From positions 1-36,069 of the forward strand of contig PLBE01000217.1 in the NCBI GenBank assembly GCA_003134435.1: 36,069 nt of DNA. The letters are read 5' to 3'. The position numbers were made by a program, and so were the translations under genes. Below the pieces are notes generated by a model. The model was not told the origin of the DNA, ran no database searches, and saw only the letters and a program-made list of their open reading frames with translations. Positions 17,657 to 25,708 of the stretch are shown here, piece by piece. Source of the DNA: Acidobacteriaceae bacterium. Lineage in GTDB: Bacteria; Acidobacteriota; Terriglobia; Terriglobales; Acidobacteriaceae. Within the stretch, counting starts at the first letter, position 1; each line of letters begins with the position of its first letter.

Positions 17657-18088
17657 ATGCGCCCACTCGGTGTCACCCTGGTTGGTTTCTATCAGATTCT
17701 GCGCGGTGTGCTTTCCCTGTTATTCGGGCTCTCTGTCCTGCTCTTTGCCGGACTGGCCGCCAAACTCGCTTCCATGGCAGCCGAAGGCAACGCCGTCGAA
17801 CGTCTGCTGCGGGACTTCGGACACGTCGCCGGCTTGGGTATTGTCGTCTTTGCCATCGTGCACATGATTGCCGGCTATGGTGTCCTCCAGATGCAGAACT
17901 GGGGACGTCTCCTCACCGTCCTGTTTTCCGCTGTTGGCCTCGTGCTCGTTCTGCCCGGCATGATTCACGCCCATGTCTTCTCTTTGTTCTTTGGAGCCAT
18001 TAACGCCGCCTGCATCATCTACCTCGCGATGCCTCCGATCAAGCGCGCCTTCCAGGCTGAAGGCAAGACTTTGCGCATGGCCGCGTAA
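17657..18088 (+). CDS. Small four-helix membrane protein, function unknown
   Basis: 143 residues beginning MRPLGVTLVGFYQILRG after an AGAGGAGG ribosome site, which fixes the start at 17657 within a longer open frame. Four hydrophobic stretches are visible (about residues 5-35, 55-80, 88-108 and 112-132), joined by short polar loops. The pattern resembles small DUF-type integral membrane proteins with a GVxLxGxxxxxxGxL first helix, but I do not recognise a named family. It lies 113 bases after the MacB-like permeases on the same strand and might be cotranscribed. No enzymatic residues stand out. Confidence 0.8.
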   Translation: MRPLGVTLVGFYQILRGVLSLLFGLSVLLFAGLAAKLASMAAEGNAVERLLRDFGHVAGLGIVVFAIVHMIAGYGVLQMQNWGRLLTVLFSAVGLVLVLPGMIHAHVFSLFFGAINAACIIYLAMPPIKRAFQAEGKTLRMAA

Positions 18089-18215
18089 CCTGAAGCAGGT
18101 GGAACCGTCCACTTGTTTTTGAGGAGTGCGCTCTGGCCCTGAAGAGGTGAGGAAAAACTCGTGTGGTCACGACGCTTTTTACCCCGTTCAAAAATGTCCT
18201 CTCCTCCTGAGTACA

Positions 18216-18536
18216 ATGGAACCCGTGCCCGATTCCAGCCCTCTTCAAAAAGTCACCGATCACCTGCGACTCTACGATCACCCCCTGCTCTCCTTTTCCG
18301 CCCGTGACCATGACGGCGCCGTTGAAGTTCTGATCGATTTGAAAAACTCCTCCGTTCCAGTGCATACCTACGTCTTTCCCATCCATCCCCGCGATCTCGA
18401 TCATCCTCAGTTTGCCTGGCATCTTCAGCATCAGCTCTACGACGCCCTGCACGACTATTTCATCGAGATGTTTACCCGCACACCCCAGGATCGGAACAGT
18501 CCGACGCCTGCCAAGAATGCGCGCCAGGAAAGCTAG
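18216..18536 (+). CDS. Conserved hypothetical protein upstream of the methyltransferase
   Basis: 106 residues from ATG 18216; the frame is open further upstream to 18126, but that part lacks a ribosome site. Not recognised. The composition is ordinary for a soluble alpha/beta protein (VTDHLRLYDHPLLSFSARDH, VEVLIDLKNSSVPVHTYVFP). There is no signal peptide and the tail is polar and proline-rich. The stop lies only four bases before the methyltransferase GTG start, so the two genes form a translational pair and possibly act together. Frame and codon use fit neighbouring genes. Confidence 0.7.
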   Translation: MEPVPDSSPLQKVTDHLRLYDHPLLSFSARDHDGAVEVLIDLKNSSVPVHTYVFPIHPRDLDHPQFAWHLQHQLYDALHDYFIEMFTRTPQDRNSPTPAKNARQES

Positions 18537-18540
18537 CACC

Positions 18541-19683
18541 GTGTCTCTTCGCCAACAGATCGAGCAGGAGATCCGCCAGCACGGCCCCATCCCATTTTCG
18601 CGCTACATGCGGCTCTGCCTCTTCGATCCTGTCCATGGGTACTATGCCTCCCATGCCGGTCAATTCGGCAAAGCGGGAGACTTCTATACTTCGAGCGACA
18701 TCCATGCCGTTTTTGGACGGCTCCTGGCGCGCCAGTTCGATGAGATTTGGCGGGCGCTCGATCGTCCCCCGCGGATCGAGATTCTCGAACTCGGCCCCGG
18801 GCGGGGACTTTTCGCTCGCGATGTGCTGGATTGGTCGCGGAAGAAATTTCCCGACTTCTTCGCCGCCATCACCTACACGTTGCAGGAATCGTCGCCTGCG
18901 CTGCGAGCGAAACTGCCAGAGACTTTGCGCGAACATGTCGATACTCAGAAGGTAAACATCCCGGCCGCAGGTTCGGAGGATCAACCGAAGCGTCGTCTCG
19001 CCGCAGCGACTCCACTGATCGTCTTTGCCAACGAATTCTTTGACGCGCTCCCCGTGGAAATTCTCAGCCCCGCTGGTAAACTCCACATCACGCTTGAAAG
19101 CAGTCGCCTGCACGAAGTCTGGCTCCCGCCGCTCGCTGATGAACTGGAGTTCCTCGACCGCTACGGCGTTCTTCCCGAAGCCAACGAGCGCATCGAAGTG
19201 CCAGTCGTTGCCCGGGAGTGGGCCAACAGGATCGCCGCTGTCATCGCACGTGGCGTGCTGCTCGTCATTGACTACGGCTACACGCGGCGCGAACAAGTCG
19301 CCGGTCGCCACCGTGGCACGCTCATGGCCTATCGCCAGCACTCCGTCACTTCTGATCCCTACCAGGCTCCCGGCGAACAGGACCTGACCGCTCACGTCAA
19401 CTTCAGTGCCCTCGCCTCTGCCTGCGAACTGGCCGGAATGCGCTGCGAAAAACTCCGCACCCAGGCGCAGTTCCTCATGGGGATAGGCGAGATAAATCAG
19501 TTTGCCGATGCCTTCGAAGACTGCCGCATCCCCCAGGAACGCGCCAAAGTCGCTCTCCAACTCAAACACTTAGTCACGCCCGATGGCATGGGAGAGGGGT
19601 TTCAAGTGCTGATGGCCAGCCGGGACGTGGATCCCGCTCAGATCGCCACCCTCAGCGGCTTGAGCTTTGGCGGTGGATCTTAG
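18541..19683 (+). CDS. SAM-dependent methyltransferase, MidA/NDUFAF7 (DUF185) family
   Basis: Class I methyltransferase of 380 residues. The family includes mitochondrial NDUFAF7/MidA, which methylates an arginine of a complex I subunit; bacterial members are mostly uncharacterised. Visible signatures are PIPFSRYMRLCLFDPVHGYY near the N-terminus, the SAM-binding ILELGPGRGLFARDVL, VFANEFFDALPVEIL, and VIDYGYTRREQVAGRHRGTL. The start is GTG 18541 with AGGAAAG about 8 bases before it; ATG 18517 is an alternative overlapping the preceding gene. No respiratory complex I genes occur in the window, so the target is unknown. Confidence 0.9.
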   Translation: MSLRQQIEQEIRQHGPIPFSRYMRLCLFDPVHGYYASHAGQFGKAGDFYTSSDIHAVFGRLLARQFDEIWRALDRPPRIEILELGPGRGLFARDVLDWSRKKFPDFFAAITYTLQESSPALRAKLPETLREHVDTQKVNIPAAGSEDQPKRRLAAATPLIVFANEFFDALPVEILSPAGKLHITLESSRLHEVWLPPLADELEFLDRYGVLPEANERIEVPVVAREWANRIAAVIARGVLLVIDYGYTRREQVAGRHRGTLMAYRQHSVTSDPYQAPGEQDLTAHVNFSALASACELAGMRCEKLRTQAQFLMGIGEINQFADAFEDCRIPQERAKVALQLKHLVTPDGMGEGFQVLMASRDVDPAQIATLSGLSFGGGS

Positions 19684-19729
19684 TAACTCGCTGATCGCCC
19701 TCTGCAAAAATCAACGCCTCAAAAATCCC

Positions 19730-19758
19730 TTGTTTGCGTAAGTCGAGAAAGTTATACT
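19730..19758 (+). promoter_or_regulatory. Sigma-70-like promoter of the DUF2059 gene
   Basis: TTGTTT (19730-19735) and TATACT (19753-19758) are separated by an ideal 17-base spacer. The -10 lies 22 bases before the GTG start at 19781, predicting a very short leader containing GGAGG. Confidence 0.65.
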
Positions 19759-19780
19759 TTGCGCAGTGTGGAGGTTACCG

Positions 19781-20332
19781 GTGAAGCGCCTACTCTTGCT
19801 TGTCGCGACGGTCTTGGTGTTGGGTTGGACTTGTCTTGCCCAGACCAGCGTTGATGATTCTCCGGCCACCAAAGAAGATGTCGAAAAATATCTCCAGGCC
19901 ATCCATTCTCACGACATGATGAAGAAGATGGCGGCCTCCATGTCGCAGAGTATGCGTCAGTTGTTGCATGAGCAATATCTGAAGGACAAAGACAACCTCC
20001 CCGCCGACTACGAATCGAAGATGACCGCTCGGATGAACGACCTGTTCGATAACATGCCTTGGGATGATATGTTGCAAGCCATGGCTCCGGTCTACCAGAA
20101 GCACCTCACCAAAGGGGATATCGATAACCTGGTGGCGTTTTATTCTTCGCCAACCGGTGAGAAGCTGTTGCGGGAGATGCCTGCGATCATGGCGGAGTCG
20201 ATGCAAAATGCAATGCCGGTCATTCTCAAGTACTCGGAATCGGTGAAGCAAACCCTGTTGAAAGAAACTGACACGATGATTGCCCAGTCCAGGAAGCAAC
20301 CTGCCGGCAACGGTCAAGCCACCCATCAATAG
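19781..20332 (+). CDS. Secreted DUF2059-family protein
   Basis: 183 residues from GTG 19781, chosen because GGAGG lies six bases before it; an in-frame GTG at 19766 would place that site inside the gene. The N-terminus is a clear signal peptide (KRLLLLVATVLVLGWTCLAQ), so the protein is periplasmic or secreted. The mature part is alpha-helical, with the DUF2059 pattern YQKHLTKGDIDNLVAFYSSP followed by TGEKLLREMPAIMAESMQ (about residues 105-145). The biochemical function of this family is unknown. The gene has its own promoter and stands alone. Confidence 0.85.
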   Translation: MKRLLLLVATVLVLGWTCLAQTSVDDSPATKEDVEKYLQAIHSHDMMKKMAASMSQSMRQLLHEQYLKDKDNLPADYESKMTARMNDLFDNMPWDDMLQAMAPVYQKHLTKGDIDNLVAFYSSPTGEKLLREMPAIMAESMQNAMPVILKYSESVKQTLLKETDTMIAQSRKQPAGNGQATHQ

Positions 20333-20541
20333 CGTAGTCTGTCAGTTCGAATTGCTTCCATCGGGCGCGCGGTTGCAAAAGGTCGTCCGAGACCTTCCGT
20401 CGTGGCCGTAAATCATTGAAAATATGTTGCGCCTTAGCGCCTGCGAAGGGGCTCAAAGTCCAAAGGACCGGGTACCAAAGGTATGCACCATTTTCGCTGC
20501 ATTTAACATTCCTGAAATATCTTTCCAGTAAACTGCAGTTG

Positions 20542-21030
20542 ATGAGCTCGCCTCGGGTCTCTCGCTACGCCTTGCCCTTGCAGGTCGCTGCCGTCTGTTA
20601 CCGGCGGGTGAATTCTCATGCCGAGTTCCTGCTCGTCCACACCAACGGTGGCAACAAATGGACGTTTCCCAAGGGAGCCCCGGAGCCTCGTCTCTCGCAC
20701 AGCCAGGCCGCTGAACGCGAAGCCCGGGAAGAAGCGGGCGCCATCGGCACCATCGAGCCCCGACATTTCCATATCTACCTTCATTCCAAGGGCGTATTCT
20801 GGCAACCGGGCGGCGTGCAGGAATACGTGGTCAAGGCGTTTCTGATGGATGTTCGCCAGACCCGCACTCCCGACGAAGACAATCGCAATCCAACATGGTT
20901 CGATCCCGAAAGAGCCCGCGTCATCCTGGCCAAAGGCCGCGAAGTCAAATACGCCCACGAACTCCAGACCGTGATCGACCGCGCGTTGGAGCACATGGGC
21001 ATCACGCGCATGACCGCAAGCGCTCGATGA
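20542..21030 (+). CDS. Nudix hydrolase with altered Nudix box
   Basis: 162 residues from ATG 20542; the frame is open from 20416, but those residues are not conserved-looking. A Nudix fold hydrolysing a nucleoside-diphosphate-linked substrate is indicated by WTFPKG and the REAREEAG core (Nudix box GX5EX7REUXEEXGU). The metal-binding REXXEE glutamates are present, but the first conserved glutamate of the box is leucine (GAPEPRL). It resembles the short MutT/diadenosine-polyphosphate-like members. The substrate cannot be predicted. The ribosome site is weak. It stands between the DUF2059 gene and the ABC-F gene on the same strand. Confidence 0.85.
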   Translation: MSSPRVSRYALPLQVAAVCYRRVNSHAEFLLVHTNGGNKWTFPKGAPEPRLSHSQAAEREAREEAGAIGTIEPRHFHIYLHSKGVFWQPGGVQEYVVKAFLMDVRQTRTPDEDNRNPTWFDPERARVILAKGREVKYAHELQTVIDRALEHMGITRMTASAR

Positions 21031-21135
21031 AGAACCGGTCGCGATCCACATTGTCAAACACCGGACTTTTTGCCAAAAGCTGACGCCTGACCGCTGTTCG
21101 CCGATCTTCCTCCGCTATATTTAGAAGAGACACCC

Positions 21136-23100
21136 ATGATCCAACTCTCCGGTGCCGGGAAGCGCTACGGCCACAAACTGCTGTTCGAAAACGCCGACTG
21201 GTTGATCACGCCCGAATCGCGCATCGGCCTGGTGGGAGCAAACGGCACCGGCAAGTCGACTATCATGAAGATCCTTGCCGGGAGCGAGACGCTCGACTAT
21301 GGGAACATCTCGCGCGCCAAGGGCATCTCCACCGGCTACCTTCCCCAAGACGGCCTTACTCTCACTGGCCAAACCATTTTTGCCGAGTGCTTGTCCGTGT
21401 TCTCCGAAATGCACGCCATCGAAAAGGAAATGGAGTCGCTCACCCGCAGCATGTCCGAACTTGACCATCAGAGCGTCGAGTATTCGGACGTCGCCGACCG
21501 TTATCAGAAACTTGAACATGAATTCGTAGCCCGCGACGGCTACACCCTCGAAGCGCAAGTCGGTCAAGTGCTCACCGGCCTTGGCTTCCACCGCGACGAC
21601 TGGACGCGCCGCACGGAAGAATTTTCGGGCGGCTGGCAGATGCGCATCGCGCTCGCCAAACTTCTGCTCCAGAAACCCAACCTGCTGCTGCTCGACGAAC
21701 CCACCAACCACCTTGACCTGGAGGCCCGCAACTGGCTGGAGGAGTACCTGACCACCTATCCTTACGCGTACGTCATCATTTCGCATGACCGCTACTTTCT
21801 CGACATCACTGTGAAGCGCATCGTCGAGATATGGAACAAGCAGATGCATTTCTACGCTGGCAACTACGATCAATACCTGGCTGGCAAGACGGCGCGGAAA
21901 GAACAAATTGAAAACGCTTACAAGACGCAGCGCGACCGCATCGAACAGCTTGAAGTATTTATCAACCGCTTCCGCTACACGGCGACCAAGGCCAAGCAGG
22001 TGCAGAGCCGCATTAAAGAACTGGAAAAAATGGAGCGGATCCAGATTCCAGAAGAAGAGAAGACGGTCCACTTTTCTTTTCCTCAGCCGAAGCCCAGCGG
22101 ACGCATCGTTGCCGAGTTTGCCAACGTCGCCAAGAGTTACGGCGATCGCGGGACCAATGAACACAAAGTTTTTGGGAATGTAAATTTCATGATCGAGCGC
22201 GGCGAACGCATCGCGCTGGTCGGCGTCAACGGGGCAGGGAAGTCGACCTTGATCAAGTTGCTGGCGCAGCAGGAAAAGCTGACTGCGGGTGAATACAGAC
22301 TGGGCCACGAGGTGCATCTCGACTACTTCGCGCAGGACCAATACAAAGAGCTCGATCCCGAGGCCCGCATTCTCGACGACCTCGGCGAGCTTTCAGGCGC
22401 ATCCACGCAAACCGAGTTGCGCGGTCTGCTGGGGTGTTTCCTGTTCTCGGGCGACGACGTGTTCAAGCGCATCGGCGTTCTTTCCGGAGGCGAGCGCAAC
22501 CGCTACGCTCTGCTGAAGATGCTGCTGCATCCTGCCAACTTTTTGCTGCTCGATGAGCCCACGAACCATCTCGACCTGCGCGCCAAAGACGTTTTGCTCG
22601 AGGCGCTGATGAAGTACACGGGCACGGTGGTCTTTGTTTCGCACGACCGCTACTTCATCGACAAGCTGGCCACGCGAGTGTTCGAGATTGGCGACGGCCG
22701 AGTGGAAATCTACCCGGGAAATTATGAGGATTATCTGTGGCGGAAGCAGGGGAGAGCGGCGGTTGCCAAAGAAGAGCCAAAACCATCCCCCCTATCGTCT
22801 CCGCCCCCCGCCATTCCCGTGAACGGGGCCGGCGGCCTGGCGGCCGAGGCGGCCGAACCAAAGGGCAAGCGCATGAACCCGATCAAGCGCCAGCAGATGG
22901 AGGACCGTCTGCACGAGATCGAGGAAGAGATTGCCCGAGCCGAAGCGGCGATCGGGCTGTGCGAGACGGCGCTGCAGAGCTTCGTCAGCGTGGAGGAGAC
23001 GCAGCGGCGGACGCAGGAACTGGCGAAGAGGAAGCAGGAGCTGCAGAGTCTGATGACGGAGTGGGAGGAAGTTTCGGGGGCGCTGGAGGTTGGCGGTTAG
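21136..23100 (+). CDS. ABC-F family ATPase (Uup/YbiT-like)
   Basis: Soluble ribosome-associated ABC-F protein of 654 residues with two ATPase domains and no membrane part. Domain 1 has GANGTGKST, FSGGWQMRIAL and LLLLDEPTNHLDL; domain 2 has GVNGAGKST, LSGGERNRYAL and FLLLDEPTNHLDL. Between them is the helical P-site tRNA-interaction linker (about residues 250-310, rich in Arg and Lys). A Pro-rich spacer and a C-terminal coiled coil (about 575-650, rich in Glu, Gln and Arg), as in Uup, complete the protein. Family members act on stalled ribosomes, in ribosome assembly or in antibiotic resistance; which applies here is unknown. The start ATG follows AGAAG. Confidence 0.95.
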   Translation: MIQLSGAGKRYGHKLLFENADWLITPESRIGLVGANGTGKSTIMKILAGSETLDYGNISRAKGISTGYLPQDGLTLTGQTIFAECLSVFSEMHAIEKEMESLTRSMSELDHQSVEYSDVADRYQKLEHEFVARDGYTLEAQVGQVLTGLGFHRDDWTRRTEEFSGGWQMRIALAKLLLQKPNLLLLDEPTNHLDLEARNWLEEYLTTYPYAYVIISHDRYFLDITVKRIVEIWNKQMHFYAGNYDQYLAGKTARKEQIENAYKTQRDRIEQLEVFINRFRYTATKAKQVQSRIKELEKMERIQIPEEEKTVHFSFPQPKPSGRIVAEFANVAKSYGDRGTNEHKVFGNVNFMIERGERIALVGVNGAGKSTLIKLLAQQEKLTAGEYRLGHEVHLDYFAQDQYKELDPEARILDDLGELSGASTQTELRGLLGCFLFSGDDVFKRIGVLSGGERNRYALLKMLLHPANFLLLDEPTNHLDLRAKDVLLEALMKYTGTVVFVSHDRYFIDKLATRVFEIGDGRVEIYPGNYEDYLWRKQGRAAVAKEEPKPSPLSSPPPAIPVNGAGGLAAEAAEPKGKRMNPIKRQQMEDRLHEIEEEIARAEAAIGLCETALQSFVSVEETQRRTQELAKRKQELQSLMTEWEEVSGALEVGG

Positions 23101-23406
23101 GGGCGGGGCGTCGAAACCTGCAAATCGACGAAGTGTTCCACGTGGAACGTTGAACGTACCGTAATATACTTATTATTATGTACATGCAATGATGGCAGAT
23201 TGAACAAACCGCTGGGGTTACGGGCGGTCGGGCGGGGTGCGAGAACTGGAAGCTTCGGGATGCTCTTGCGGTCGTGTATAGGTTACTCGAGCGGTGATTG
23301 GCAAGATGAGCGCGGCCACAGGGGAGAGTGGGGCGGCTGCCGAACTGCGGTCGGCTGGGAGGGGCGAGGGCGCCCGTCGCTACACGGAACCTTTCACTCG
23401 AAGAAG
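23101..23406. other. Convergent intergenic region holding a parS-like site
   Basis: 306 bases between the convergent ABC-F and mglA genes. Apart from the parS-like palindrome, it holds an AT-rich stretch (about 23160-23190) and G-rich sequence. No convincing gene or terminator was seen. Confidence 0.6.
23134..23149. promoter_or_regulatory. parS: Candidate parS (ParB-binding) site
   Basis: GTTCCACGTGGAAC (23135-23148) is a perfect 14-bp palindrome, and with the flanking bases (TGTT...AACG) it matches 15 of 16 positions of the parS form TGTTCCACGTGGAACA. This is close to the general bacterial parS TGTTTCACGTGAAACA. It lies in a non-coding gap between convergent genes. ParB would load here and spread as a clamp to help chromosome segregation; such sites usually lie near the replication origin. 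The identification rests on the sequence match alone. Confidence 0.7.
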
Positions 23407-23994
23407 CTAGCCGCCTTGCTTCAATTCGGTGAGTACTTGCTTGGCGATTTCTTTGAGGGTTTCGAACACGCCTATGCCCTGGAAGGCGACAGCCTCGACG
23501 ACGGGCTCGTTCTTCTTGCGCAGTTCCCGGGAGAGTGCGTCCACCGGGAGGATGTTGGGGAGGTCGCGTTTGTTTAACTGCAGGACGTAGGGAATCTTGT
23601 TGAAGTCGTAGCCGTGTTCTTTCAGGTTGGTCATCAGGTTGTCGAGGGCTTCGACGTTGGCGTCCTGGCGCTCCTGCTGGGAGTCGGCAACGAAGACGAC
23701 GCCGTCGACGCCGCGCAGAATGAGCTTGCGGCTGGCGTCATAGAAGACCTGTCCGGGGACGGTGTAGAGGTGAATGCGGGTCTTGAAGCCGCGGACGGTG
23801 CCCAGATCGAGGGGCAGGAAGTCGAAGAACAAGGTTCGATCGGTCTCGGTGGCGAGCGAGATCATCTTGCCCTTCTGCTGTTCTGCTGTTTTCTGGAAGA
23901 TGAACTGGAGATTCGTCGTTTTGCCGCCCAACCCGGCGCCGTAGTAGACGATTTTGCAGTTGATCTCGCGTGCTGCGAAGTTGATGAAACTCAA
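23407..23994 (-). CDS. mglA: MglA-type small GTPase
   Basis: Bacterial Ras-like GTPase of 195 residues, the polarity and motility switch in Myxococcus and widespread elsewhere. The P-loop is GAGLGGKTT (residues 19-27). The switch region carries TVPGQ, the MglA-type replacement of DxxG by TxxG, and the base-recognition motif is NKRDLP. The start is TTG at 23994, read because the conserved N-terminus [18 protein letters not shown] begins right there and TGAGGA lies six bases upstream; no usable ATG exists. The usual partner mglB is not adjacent. The protein probably acts on cell polarity or surface machinery. Confidence 0.95.
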   Translation of the reverse strand: MSFINFAAREINCKIVYYGAGLGGKTTNLQFIFQKTAEQQKGKMISLATETDRTLFFDFLPLDLGTVRGFKTRIHLYTVPGQVFYDASRKLILRGVDGVVFVADSQQERQDANVEALDNLMTNLKEHGYDFNKIPYVLQLNKRDLPNILPVDALSRELRKKNEPVVEAVAFQGIGVFETLKEIAKQVLTELKQGG

Positions 23995-24098
23995 GAGGTT
24001 TCCTCAGAAACTCTAGCGAAAAAGGCGCTTGCGCGCGGCTGCAGTGTCGCGAGCCCAGCCGCACATCCATCTGACTGCCGTGTCGGTTACTGCTGATT

Positions 24099-24107
24099 TT
24101 TATACCA
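24099..24107 (-). promoter_or_regulatory. Possible extended -10 promoter of mglA
   Basis: On the minus strand TGGTATAAA reads as an extended -10 (TGn-TATAAA), about 105 bases before the TTG start. No good -35 was seen, which such promoters do not need. Confidence 0.4.
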
Positions 24108-24182
24108 CACCGGGCGGTTCCGGCGCAGGTTACTCACGTTACTAAACCATCACGGGCTCAACTGCTTAGCGTCTGCGCTGCG

Positions 24183-25505
24183 CTACCGCGGCGTGGGCAG
24201 AGGATAGTATCCGGCTTTGGCATACACTTTCATGTCAGCCCGACGCACCTGCACATTGATGTCGCGATAGCCTCCAATGGTGGATTTAGGGGAATACCCG
24301 AGGGTGTATTGATTGCGGGCTTCTCCGATGGCGTTGGCGTAGGCGCGCTCGATATTGGCCTGCGACAATTCATTGTAAACGGTGCCGCCACCTGTGGCGC
24401 TGACGTATTTAGGCAGAATGTCGCTGTAGCCGATGGCCGCCCGTGTCTTGGGCAGGTGGATGCGCTCCAACTTGTCGTAGATGGGGATGGCGGCGCCTTC
24501 GACGCCCACGGCGTAGACGGTGATGTTCTGGGTGAGCAGAACTTTCAAAGTGTCTTTGTAGCTGGCGACCGAACCCTGTTCGCGTCCGTCGCTGATGATG
24601 AAGATGATCTTGCGGCGGGTGCGATCGCGCTTGGACAAATCGCGCGCGGCCTGCAGGATCGCGTCGTTCATCACGCGCGATTCCTTCGGCGGTGTGCTCA
24701 CCGGGTTTACCGGAGAGTTGATGGGAATTCCGTTGATGTAGGGGCCCTGCGGGCCCAGCGGACCGCTGGTGATGGGAGGGCCATTATTGGCTCCGCTGTA
24801 AGCCTTGACCTGATTCAGAGCAACCGTCAACTGCTTGCCCACGCTGGTGAAGTCCGCTACCCGGCCCACGGTACTGCTGTAGGTGTAAATCGAGACTTCA
24901 TCGAACTGGCTGAATGCTCCCTGCAACGCGGGCAGAGTTTCCTGAACCTTTTTCAAAGCGACGTCCGGGATGCCAGTATCGAAAATTATTGCTGCCGACA
25001 AAGCAAAGGGATCGCTGGTGAAGAATTTAAGGGTCTGCCTCTGTCCATTTTCCAGGACCGAGAAATCCTTGGGGAGCAAGCCCCCGACCAAGTGTCCATT
25101 GCTGTCTTTTACCGTAACCGGAACCAGCACCAAGGTGGTAGTGGCCCGGTATTTGTAGAGCTCTTCGCCGGTGTCGAGATCCTTAGGCACGCTGCCGGCG
25201 GGCACGGTCTTTACGGGAGGCATCGGCGGTGGTGTTGCCGACTTGTCGTACACGATATCGGGAGCGCTATGCGGGAGCTCTTTTGACCCGGTGGTCACGC
25301 CCTCCCCGGAATTATCCATCGGGGGCGTATCGCGTTGAACGTTGTCGTCGGCTTCCTGCCGCGGACTAGGGGTTTCGGGCGGTGGTATGGGACGGGTGGC
25401 CGAGGGAGCGTCCGGGATATCCTCCGGCTTCTGTTGTGCCGCCAGAGTGCCCACCAGCAACAATGCCAGACCGAGAATCAATACCGCGCTAGTTCTTGTG
25501 GCCAT
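24183..25505 (-). CDS. Secreted VWFA-related protein with degenerate MIDAS
   Basis: 440 residues from ATG 25505, chosen for the GAGGA site six bases upstream (an in-frame ATG at 25532 would be less good). A signal peptide (ATRTSAVLILGLALLLVGTLAAQQ) precedes a Pro-rich region (about 25-110), then the VWFA-related Acidobacterial module: a leading beta segment (VPVTVKDSNGHLVGGLLPKD) and a von Willebrand A domain (about 165-410). The MIDAS strand reads IIFDTGIPD (Asp176) rather than DxSxS, so metal binding is doubtful. An insert with GPLGPQGP lies around 24725-24790. The module ends with an RNQYTLGYSP segment typical of the family. It is divergently paired with a related gene, and the role is unknown. 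Confidence 0.88.
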   Translation of the reverse strand: MATRTSAVLILGLALLLVGTLAAQQKPEDIPDAPSATRPIPPPETPSPRQEADDNVQRDTPPMDNSGEGVTTGSKELPHSAPDIVYDKSATPPPMPPVKTVPAGSVPKDLDTGEELYKYRATTTLVLVPVTVKDSNGHLVGGLLPKDFSVLENGQRQTLKFFTSDPFALSAAIIFDTGIPDVALKKVQETLPALQGAFSQFDEVSIYTYSSTVGRVADFTSVGKQLTVALNQVKAYSGANNGPPITSGPLGPQGPYINGIPINSPVNPVSTPPKESRVMNDAILQAARDLSKRDRTRRKIIFIISDGREQGSVASYKDTLKVLLTQNITVYAVGVEGAAIPIYDKLERIHLPKTRAAIGYSDILPKYVSATGGGTVYNELSQANIERAYANAIGEARNQYTLGYSPKSTIGGYRDINVQVRRADMKVYAKAGYYPLPTPR

Positions 25506-25564
25506 CCGGAATCCTCTTTTATCCTGCTTCATTATTATCTAATATTTCCGAAATCACGCCGGAA

Positions 25565-25705
25565 GCTTTTTGCTAGTCAGATGCCCGGCAGCGCACTTTT
25601 GGTGCATCTAACCGTTGGAGCGTCTAACCTGGTGCGTTTAACCACCGTGCGTCTAACCAGGGCGGACGCTTACAGGATAGACTAGCAAAGTCTCGGGATA
25701 AAAAG
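25565..25705. repeat. Four GTGCGTCTAACC-like repeats within an inverted repeat
   Basis: GTGCATCTAACC (25602-25613), AGCGTCTAACC (25619-25629), GTGCGTTTAACC (25632-25643) and GTGCGTCTAACC (25647-25658) follow one another with periods of 16, 14 and 15 bases. They are flanked by the perfect 9-bp inverted pair TTGCTAGTC (25570-25578) and GACTAGCAA (25680-25688). A second pair lies further out: AGCTTTTT (from about 25565) and AAAAAGCT (near 25699). The block lies between two divergent VWFA genes. It could be a multi-copy operator for both, or a small mobile element. Confidence 0.65.
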
Positions 25706-25708
25706 CTG

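Noticed and set aside
18472-19569. 365-codon minus-strand frame opposite the methyltransferase
   Set aside because: Shadow; the plus-strand frame has SAM-binding motifs and family signatures.
21121-22341. 406-codon minus-strand frame opposite the ABC-F gene
   Set aside because: Shadow of a well-supported gene with two complete ATPase domains.
24725-24790. Collagen-like domain in the VWFA protein
   Set aside because: Only a few Gly-Pro units without regular Gly-X-Y repeats; better described as a loop insert.
25602-25658. Possible CRISPR-like array
   Set aside because: Repeats are only about 12 bp with 2-5 bp between them, imperfect, and without spacers of CRISPR size or cas genes.
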